Of a DNA stretch of 64,000 nucleotides, positions 58,817 through 64,000 are shown piece by piece; within the stretch, counting starts at the first letter, position 1, and each line of letters starts with the position of its first letter. Source of the stretch: Actinomadura sp. WMMA1423 (GTDB lineage Bacteria; Actinomycetota; Actinomycetes; Streptosporangiales; Streptosporangiaceae). Under the pieces are notes generated by a model. It saw only the letters and a list, made by a program, of their open reading frames with translations, was not told where the DNA came from and did not search any database. A program made the position numbers and the translations under genes. The DNA lies in NCBI RefSeq assembly GCF_006547145.1, contig NZ_CP041244.1:4340001-4404000 (forward strand), written 5' to 3'.

Positions 58817-60141
58817 GAAGCGGGGATACCGGACAGTTCGTCGCCGCCGCCGGACGGCGGGGTGACGACGACGGCCTCGACGCGCTCGCGCCCCCCGGCG
58901 ATGACGCCGCCGCGGACCTGGTTCCAGCCCAGCGTCAGTATCGCGGCGGCCGACAGGCCGAGGACGCCGGCGAGCGCGACCACGGTCTCCGGCCCGAGCA
59001 CCTGGGCCGCGGCGCCGCCGACGAGGATGCCGACGCCCTGCCCGGCGAGGATGCCGGACTGGGCGAGGCCGAACGCCTGCCCGCGCCCCGCCGCCGGCAC
59101 CGCGCCCACGAACGCGGTGTTGGCCGCGAGCTGGTAGGCGCCGCCGACGCCCGACAGCGCCCACAGCAAGACGACGCACCACAGCGGCGGATGCGCGCCC
59201 GCGCCGATCAGCGGCAGGCACGCGAGCATCGACATCCAGCCCATGACGTGCAGCCGGCTCGCAGGACGGACGAACCGGCTGAACAGCAGCGAACCCACCA
59301 CCATCCCCGCGGGCATCGCCGCCAGCAGGAGCCCGACCGTCACCGCGCCGCCCCCGAAGGTCGCCGCGTACGGGACCGCCAGGCCCTCGGGGATCACGTA
59401 GAACGCGCACAGCCACGCGAACAGCACCAGCGACCGCAGCACCGGGTCGCCGAACACCAGCCGCACGCCGTCGCGCGTGCCGCGCCACAGCCCGGCCACC
59501 TGGCGCTCCCTGCGGCGCGACGCGGGCCGCCGCCGCAACCCGCCGATCAGGATGACGGCGGACGCGCCGAACGTCAGCGCGTCGAGCCCGAGCGCCTCGT
59601 AGGTCCCGACGACGGCGACGGCGGCGCCGCCCACCACGAAGCCCAGCACCTGCGTGATCTGCTGGGTGACGTTCGCGATCGCCGAGCCCGCCACATATCG
59701 GTCGCCTTCCAGTACGTCCGGCATGACGGCGGCGCGAGCGGCGGAGAAGGGCGTCCCCAGCAGCACCGTGAGGAACACCAGTGCCGACAGGCCCGCGACC
59801 GGCATCGGCACGAGCGCCATCGCCGCGACCAGCCCCGCCCGCAGGACGTCGCAGACGACCATGACGGTGCGGCGCGGGAACAGGTCGGCCAGCCCGGACA
59901 GCACGGGCCCGCCCAGGATCGGCGGGATATAGGTCAGCGCGTACATCAGCGCCGTGAGCAGCGTCGACTTGGTGTGGTCGTACACGAGGACGGCGAGCGC
60001 GACCTGCGCGAGCTGGTCGCCGACGAACGACAGGGCCTGCGCGAGCCAGAGAGCACGGAACTCGCCCACCGCGAACACCTCGCGGTAGGTCGCCTGCTCA
60101 TCCGGCGGACGACGATGCCGGCCGGTCTGCCTTCCCGCCAC
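58813..60141 (-). CDS. Major facilitator superfamily transporter
   Basis: The 442-residue protein has 12 membrane segments, the loop 2-3 motif GLADLFPRRTVMVVCD, and FREVFAVGEFRALWLAQALSFVGDQLA-like start typical of the MFS_3/enterobactin exporter group (here YREVFAVGEFRALWLAQ). Such proteins export drugs or siderophores, or are of unknown substrate. GTG 60141 follows GGAG by 6-7 bases. Confidence 0.88.
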   Translation of the reverse strand: MAGRQTGRHRRPPDEQATYREVFAVGEFRALWLAQALSFVGDQLAQVALAVLVYDHTKSTLLTALMYALTYIPPILGGPVLSGLADLFPRRTVMVVCDVLRAGLVAAMALVPMPVAGLSALVFLTVLLGTPFSAARAAVMPDVLEGDRYVAGSAIANVTQQITQVLGFVVGGAAVAVVGTYEALGLDALTFGASAVILIGGLRRRPASRRRERQVAGLWRGTRDGVRLVFGDPVLRSLVLFAWLCAFYVIPEGLAVPYAATFGGGAVTVGLLLAAMPAGMVVGSLLFSRFVRPASRLHVMGWMSMLACLPLIGAGAHPPLWCVVLLWALSGVGGAYQLAANTAFVGAVPAAGRGQAFGLAQSGILAGQGVGILVGGAAAQVLGPETVVALAGVLGLSAAAILTLGWNQVRGGVIAGGRERVEAVVVTPPSGGGDELSGIPAS

Positions 60142-60236
60142 GCACGCTCCAGTTCAGCCCGCCCGGTGCCGGGCGCCCTCCCCTATTAACTCACGCTGCG
60201 TGGCAGTTGCGTGACCTACAGTACACATTTCTCGGT

Positions 60237-60587
60237 TCAATATCCGAGTTGGTGAAGCCGCTCGTCGTCGATGCCGAAGTGGTGCGCGATCTCGTGTACG
60301 ACTGTTATCCGGACTTCTTCCACCACGTCGTCCTCGGTGTCGCATATACGGAGGATCTCGTTGCGGTAGATCGAAATGTGATCGGGCAGGACGGCGCCGT
60401 ACCAGTCACCCCGTTCGGTGAGCGGTACGCCTTGGTAGAGGCCGAGCAGGCCGCGCTCGGGCGCGTCGTCCTCGACGACGATGACGACGTTGCGCATGTG
60501 GGCGGTCAGTTCGGGCGGGATGGTGTCGAGGGCCTCCCCCACGAGGTCCTCGAACGCATCGCGCGACAACTCCATCACACCGGTCAT
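60237..60587 (-). CDS. Minimal zincin-type metallopeptidase family protein
   Basis: The 116-residue product ends with VRITVVHEIAHHFGIDDERL, an HExxHxxGxxD metzincin-like motif, and has FEDLVGEALDTIPPEL near the start; this matches the short conserved family of predicted Zn peptidases (PF06262). Two starts, ATG 60587 and ATG 60575, are possible. It is divergent from the metallophosphoesterase, 23 bp away. No substrate is known. Confidence 0.85.
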   Translation of the reverse strand: MTGVMELSRDAFEDLVGEALDTIPPELTAHMRNVVIVVEDDAPERGLLGLYQGVPLTERGDWYGAVLPDHISIYRNEILRICDTEDDVVEEVRITVVHEIAHHFGIDDERLHQLGY

Positions 60588-60610
60588 TCTGCTCGACAGA
60601 AGGGGAACAC

Positions 60611-62281
60611 GTGCCCAAGGTCCGCGCCGCGTTGACCCAGGCTTCCGCCACCGTGCGCGCCAGCGCCGCACGCGCCCGCGACGCCTGCTCGCCCGTCACC
60701 CGCCGCACCCGGCCCGTCCTCACCAGCCGCTGGACCCGGTTCTCCCTCGTCGTCCTCGTCGGGCTGGCCGGAGGCTACATCGGCCTCCTCGCCGGCGGCC
60801 GCTACGTCACCCCCGTGGGCCCCGCGGACGTCCAGCTCTCCCTGCACCCGTCCCTGCACGGCGGGACGACCCTGAAGCTCCCCCCGCTCGGCTCCCTCCA
60901 GCTCGACACCCACGGGGGCCCGGTCTCCCTCGAGGCCCGCCTCACCGACCTGCGCCCCGACCAGGCCAAGAAGCTGATCGAGGACGACACCGAACTCGAC
61001 CGCCTCACCGACCACATCACCGGCCAGCTCCGGCACGGCATCGTCGAGCTCCTCCTGCGCGCCGCCCTGATCGGCCTGGCCGCGAGCTTCGTCGCGTCCC
61101 TGCTCCTCTTCCGCTCCTGGCGCCGCGCCCTGCTCGGCCTCGGCTCCGCCGCCGCGGGCCTCGTCGCCCTCACCCTCGTCACCTGGGCGACGTTCAACCC
61201 CCAGTCGATCGCCGAGCCCCGCTACACGGGCCTGCTCGCCAACGCCCCCCAGGTCGTCGGCGACGCGCGCAGCATCGTCGAGCGCTTCTCCGCCTACCGC
61301 GCCCAGCTCGCCCGCCTCGTCGGCAACATCTCCGAGCTGTACGCCACCACCTCCACCCTCCCCACCTACGAGCCCGACCCCTCGACCATCCGCGTCCTGC
61401 ACGTCTCCGACATCCACCTCAACCCCGCCGCCTGGAACGTGATCAAGTCCGTCAGCACCCAGTTCAAGGTCGACGTCATCATCGACAGCGGCGACCTGAT
61501 GGACCACGGCAGCAAGCCCGAGGACAAGTTCGCGAACGAGATCTCCGGCCTGAAGGTCCCCTACGTCTACGTCCGCGGCAACCACGACTCCAAGGCGACC
61601 CAGAAGGCCGTCGGGCGGGAGAAGAACGCGATCGTCCTGGACGACGACCTCCGCGAGGTGGCCGGCCTGCGCATCTACGGCCTCGGCGACCCCCGGTTCA
61701 CCCCCGACAAGAGCACGCGCGACGACTACGTCGGCGCCGACCAGCTCCGCGCCGAGGGCCTGCGCCACGCCGACGGACTCCGCAAGGCGGGCAAACTCCC
61801 CGACCTCGTCGTCACCCACGACCCCACCGAGGGCGAGGGCTTCTCCGGCGTCGCCCCCATGATCCTCGCGGGCCACACCCACGCCCGCTCGACCAAGCTC
61901 CTCCCCACCGGCTCCCGCCTCTTCGTCCAGGGCTCCACCGGCGGAGCGGGCCTGCGCGGCCTCGAACACGAGGAGCCGACCCCCATCGAGCTGTCGGTCC
62001 TCTACTTCTCCCGCACCAGCCACCGCCTCCAGGGCTGGGACGACCTCCGGCTCGGCGGCCTGGGCCTCACCTCCGCCCAGATCGAGCGCCACCTCGAACC
62101 CGCCCCGGACCGCACCGTCCAGCCCCGGCCCCCGGCCACGTCCCCGCCCGCGTCCCCGACGTCGCCGTTCCCCTCGGAGTTCCCGTCCGACTGGCCGTCG
62201 CGCACCCCGTCGCCCACCACCTCCCCGTCCCGCACGCCCACCCGGACCCCCTCGACCTCCGGCACCCCCTCTCCGGGGTAA
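60611..62281 (+). CDS. Membrane-bound metallophosphoesterase
   Basis: The 556-residue protein has a membrane segment near residues 43-62, a second hydrophobic region at about 145-200, then a calcineurin-like domain: LHVSDIHLNP, DSGDLMDHG, VRGNHDSK, VVTHDP and LAGHTHARS, a complete metal site. The last 60 residues are a Pro/Ser/Thr-rich tail, likely disordered or wall-spanning. GTG 60611 follows AAGGGGA. The substrate may be a nucleotide, lipid or wall phosphate. Confidence 0.88.
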   Translation: MPKVRAALTQASATVRASAARARDACSPVTRRTRPVLTSRWTRFSLVVLVGLAGGYIGLLAGGRYVTPVGPADVQLSLHPSLHGGTTLKLPPLGSLQLDTHGGPVSLEARLTDLRPDQAKKLIEDDTELDRLTDHITGQLRHGIVELLLRAALIGLAASFVASLLLFRSWRRALLGLGSAAAGLVALTLVTWATFNPQSIAEPRYTGLLANAPQVVGDARSIVERFSAYRAQLARLVGNISELYATTSTLPTYEPDPSTIRVLHVSDIHLNPAAWNVIKSVSTQFKVDVIIDSGDLMDHGSKPEDKFANEISGLKVPYVYVRGNHDSKATQKAVGREKNAIVLDDDLREVAGLRIYGLGDPRFTPDKSTRDDYVGADQLRAEGLRHADGLRKAGKLPDLVVTHDPTEGEGFSGVAPMILAGHTHARSTKLLPTGSRLFVQGSTGGAGLRGLEHEEPTPIELSVLYFSRTSHRLQGWDDLRLGGLGLTSAQIERHLEPAPDRTVQPRPPATSPPASPTSPFPSEFPSDWPSRTPSPTTSPSRTPTRTPSTSGTPSPG

Positions 62282-62285
62282 CCGT

Positions 62286-62316
62286 TTGCACGCCGCCCCG
62301 CCACGTCCTCTAGACT
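62286..62316 (+). promoter_or_regulatory. Promoter of the tRNA gene
   Basis: TTGCAC at 62286-62291 and TAGACT at 62311-62316 form a -35/-10 pair with a 19-base spacer, 38 bases before the tRNA 5' end. The spacing is slightly long. Confidence 0.45.
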
Positions 62317-62354
62317 TGGCGAGTCGAGTGGCGACCATCTCCGCCACCACACGG

Positions 62355-62430
62355 GCCCCCTTCGTCTAGCGGCCTAGGACGCCGCCCTTTCAAGGCGGTA
62401 GCGCCGGTTCGAATCCGGTAGGGGGTACCA
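62355..62430 (+). tRNA. tRNA-Glu (anticodon TTC)
   Basis: The 73-nt body plus encoded CCA folds fully: acceptor GCCCCCT with AGGGGGT (first pair G-T), anticodon stem CCGCC/GGCGG (62382-62386 and 62394-62398) around loop CTTTCAA with anticodon TTC at 62389-62391, and T arm GCCGG-TTCGAAT-CCGGT. The discriminator is A62427. It reads Glu GAA/GAG codons. A recombinase relic begins directly beside its 3' end, making this a probable former integration site. Confidence 0.95.
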
Positions 62431-62431
62431 C

Positions 62432-62821
62432 CGCATGGCTGCACGATCCCCATCCGGCCCGCCGTCACCCCCCGTGATCGCCGCCTTGGCCGCCCGTAGT
62501 TGCGCGTCCACCGTTTCCAGCGTGATCGTTGCCTGGACGTCGACCCGGTCGCTCTAACGCATCTGGACGGCGAAGGCGTCCAGCAGGCGCCGCAGGGCCG
62601 CCTCAGGCAGGAGGCCGAGTTCGGCTTGGCCTCCAGATCCGCCCGATGCGTGTGGTGCGTTCGTTGATGGAGTTGACGAAGGCGGGGGGTGGGATCGTCG
62701 GCGGCCTCCAACGAGTCGAGGACGCGCGTTCCTTGCGGCGCTTCAGCTCCGCGATCTGTCTCTCGACCCCCGCCAGGTGCTCCAGACGTTCCTGCTCGCC
62801 CGGATCGATGACAGTCATCAT
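62432..62821 (-). pseudogene. C-terminal remnant of a large serine recombinase, frameshifted
   Basis: Reading leftwards from 62821, three frames give one continuous family-like sequence: a coiled-coil part (QERLEHLAGVERQIAELKRR), then LEAADDPTP with helical continuation, then LLPEAALRRLLDAFAVQMR, a TAG stop, and DRVDVQATITLETVDAQLRAA. This order is that of the C-terminal end of actinobacterial serine integrases (RRLFDAFxLxxRYD...xVTIxxxT). At least two frameshifts and one nonsense codon are present, and the catalytic and DNA-binding domains are missing. The remnant ends next to tRNA-Glu. I read this by eye across frames, so it needs a frame-tolerant search. Confidence 0.55.
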
Positions 62822-63085
62822 GGCCGAATTACTTGAGCAGAACCCTCCAAACCATTGCTCGTCCTGGCGCAGTTGCGAATATGAACAACCTTGAAGGCCG
62901 GAGACAGTGAGACGCCGTGAAAACGCATGCGAGTGTTGCGCTCTCGGCATCGTGCACGTGCAAAGTTCGCACGTACACGCTTACATAGGGGCGGCGTGAT
63001 CCGGTGTCGGCCCCCACGTCACCGACGCGCCCGGTGAGTCGTCCGGCGGCCGGTTCACCCTCCCCCCAGCGGAAGGGCTGCGAGC
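62822..63085. other. Intergenic region with promoter-like patch
   Basis: No gene is visible. The sequence has a lower GC content around 62820-62990, the palindromic word GCACGTGC (62953-62960) with a near copy GCACGTAC (62969-62976), and TACATA at 62982-62987 which could be a -10 element for the gene at 63086. Confidence 0.4.
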
Positions 63086-64000
63086 GTGGGTGTGGACAAG
63101 CCCCCCGATGTGCAGGACCCCGAGACCACCGAGCCCACACCACCAGAAAACGGCGGAAAGACTCCGTCCACCACTCCCGGAGCGGACGGCAAAACGCCTC
63201 GCGTGGACAGCCTCAGAGCAGCAGGCTGGAAGTTCCCTGAGCGGCCGGACGCCGGCAATGGACAACGCGACGATCGTCAGGGCCAATCCGTCGAGTCCTC
63301 CTTCGCCGACCCCTCCAGCGAGAAGCCCAAGCCCCCTGTCGATTCGTCAACTGAAGCCGACACCAAGACCAAGGAGAAGCCGGAGACCGGCGTCCCCGAA
63401 GGCGGCTCCCAGCCGCCCGAAGAGCACGACCGCGACAAGACCGACCCGGCCGCTCAGAGCGGCAGCGGCGACGCAGGGGCAGAGAAGTCCGGCCAGGCCG
63501 AGCCAGAGGACCCGCGCCAAGACGAGGGCGAGCGGGAGGACGAGGGCGAGCGGGAGGGCGGCGACCGTGGCTCCGGGTTCGGCCAACCCGAGACCGAGGA
63601 GATGGGAGGGCAGGACGGCCGCGACGAGGATCCGCCCCCTCAGGACAACGTCGACCCCGCCGAGGCCGACAGCACCGGCGACAAGCCCGACGGTGACGAC
63701 GCCGAGGACATCGCCCCGCCCTCACCTCGGTCGTCTGAGCAACGGCCCGGCCCCCGCGTCGAGACCACCGACGCCCCAGAACCGATTCAGCGCACCCTCC
63801 CGGCCGACGCCTCCCCGCCAACCGCCCAACCCCACTCCCGCCTGCAGAGCTTGGCCTTGGCCCGAGCGGAACAACTGGAGGCCGCGGAACGCAACCGGGC
63901 CGTCTTCCAAGAGACCTCTGGCACGCCTGGTGAGATCGAGCAGGCAACTCCGCAGCAGAACGACACCGAGCAACCCGGCGAGGAAGACAAGAAGACCGGG
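63086..64000 (+). CDS. Start of a long acidic, apparently disordered protein (partial, runs off the window)
   Basis: From GTG 63086 the frame is open for all 305 codons to the window edge. GGAAGGG lies 9 bases upstream. The product is dominated by Asp, Glu, Pro, Gly, Ser, Thr and Gln with hardly any hydrophobic residues, so it should be disordered. One short ordered-looking motif, RVDSLRAAGWKFPERP, is near residues 39-54, and a helical stretch SLALARAEQLEAAERNRAVFQ near 255-275. DEGERE is repeated twice by an 18-bp duplication (63521-63556). There is no signal peptide. It may be the N-terminal linker of a much larger surface, toxin or ATPase protein; the function cannot be told from this part. 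Confidence 0.65.
   Translation, partial: MGVDKPPDVQDPETTEPTPPENGGKTPSTTPGADGKTPRVDSLRAAGWKFPERPDAGNGQRDDRQGQSVESSFADPSSEKPKPPVDSSTEADTKTKEKPETGVPEGGSQPPEEHDRDKTDPAAQSGSGDAGAEKSGQAEPEDPRQDEGEREDEGEREGGDRGSGFGQPETEEMGGQDGRDEDPPPQDNVDPAEADSTGDKPDGDDAEDIAPPSPRSSEQRPGPRVETTDAPEPIQRTLPADASPPTAQPHSRLQSLALARAEQLEAAERNRAVFQETSGTPGEIEQATPQQNDTEQPGEEDKKTG

Noticed and set aside
62310..62950. Two minus-strand open frames over the tRNA and its flank as separate genes
   Set aside because: One runs through the tRNA, and both make sense only as pieces of a frameshifted recombinase remnant.
63213..63990. Several minus-strand open frames at the right edge
   Set aside because: They are antisense to the open plus-strand frame from 63086, have no start context, and show Arg/Gly/Leu-rich shadow composition.

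Overview
The window is a very GC-rich chromosomal stretch with strong G/C third-position bias, many GTG starts and GGAGG-type ribosome binding sites. The families present (SigE-type sigma factor, DUF574-type methyltransferase, TIGR03086-type metal-binding protein, BCCT and MctC-like carriers, Streptomyces-aminopeptidase-like M28 peptidase) point to a filamentous actinomycete. A member of the Streptosporangiales such as Actinomadura is my inference, not a proof.

Positions 1-16500 hold a cell-surface polymer locus made of two convergent operons. The plus-strand operon (1-6013) has the end of a cytidylyltransferase/SDR-type gene, a CDP-glycerol (or CDP-ribitol) phosphotransferase, a TarP/TarS-like glycosyltransferase, a hexapeptide acetyltransferase and a UDP-sugar 2-epimerase. 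The minus-strand operon (16484 down to 6044) has an aminotransferase, a Gfo/Idh/MocA dehydrogenase, a second TarP-like glycosyltransferase, a nucleotide-sugar 6-dehydrogenase, three GT4-type glycosyltransferases and two short relatives. Together the five sugar genes reconstitute the route to UDP-2,3-diacetamido-2,3-dideoxy-mannuronate, so the wall polymer probably contains a diamino-uronic acid.

Positions 16600-22800 hold a four-gene block that I consider the best candidate for an undescribed system: a tandem-AAA ATPase, a zinc-ribbon SDR that lacks the catalytic tyrosine, a large helical protein of unknown type, and an HExxH/MIDAS (von Willebrand A) protein. Positions 22800-27000 carry two TetR regulators with visible operators, a sigma factor with its partner membrane protein, and small enzymes. 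Positions 27061-33310 carry two sodium/solute symporter plus DUF485 pairs next to a LytS/LytTR two-component system.

Positions 33351-40425 hold a secreted lipase-like protein and a CoA-ester catabolic operon (ligase, two acyl-CoA dehydrogenases, enoyl-CoA hydratase, double-VOC protein), preceded by a 17-bp tandem repeat array and about 850 bp without a convincing gene. Positions 41282-52600 are mixed single genes (Tat-exported nucleotidase, AraC regulator, PLP decarboxylase, methyltransferase, P450, BCCT carrier, MpaB-like oxygenase, PEP-mutase-like enzyme, esterase). Positions 52700-55811 hold two secreted peptidases and a conserved upstream DNA element present twice; the second copy precedes a strong terminator with no clear gene between them. 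Housekeeping genes follow (DUF2277, aspartate-semialdehyde dehydrogenase, acyl-CoA dehydrogenase, PspC, MFS, zincin, metallophosphoesterase).

The right edge is accessory-like: a tRNA-Glu gene, a decayed serine-recombinase fragment against it, and the first 305 codons of an acidic, apparently disordered protein that runs out of the window.
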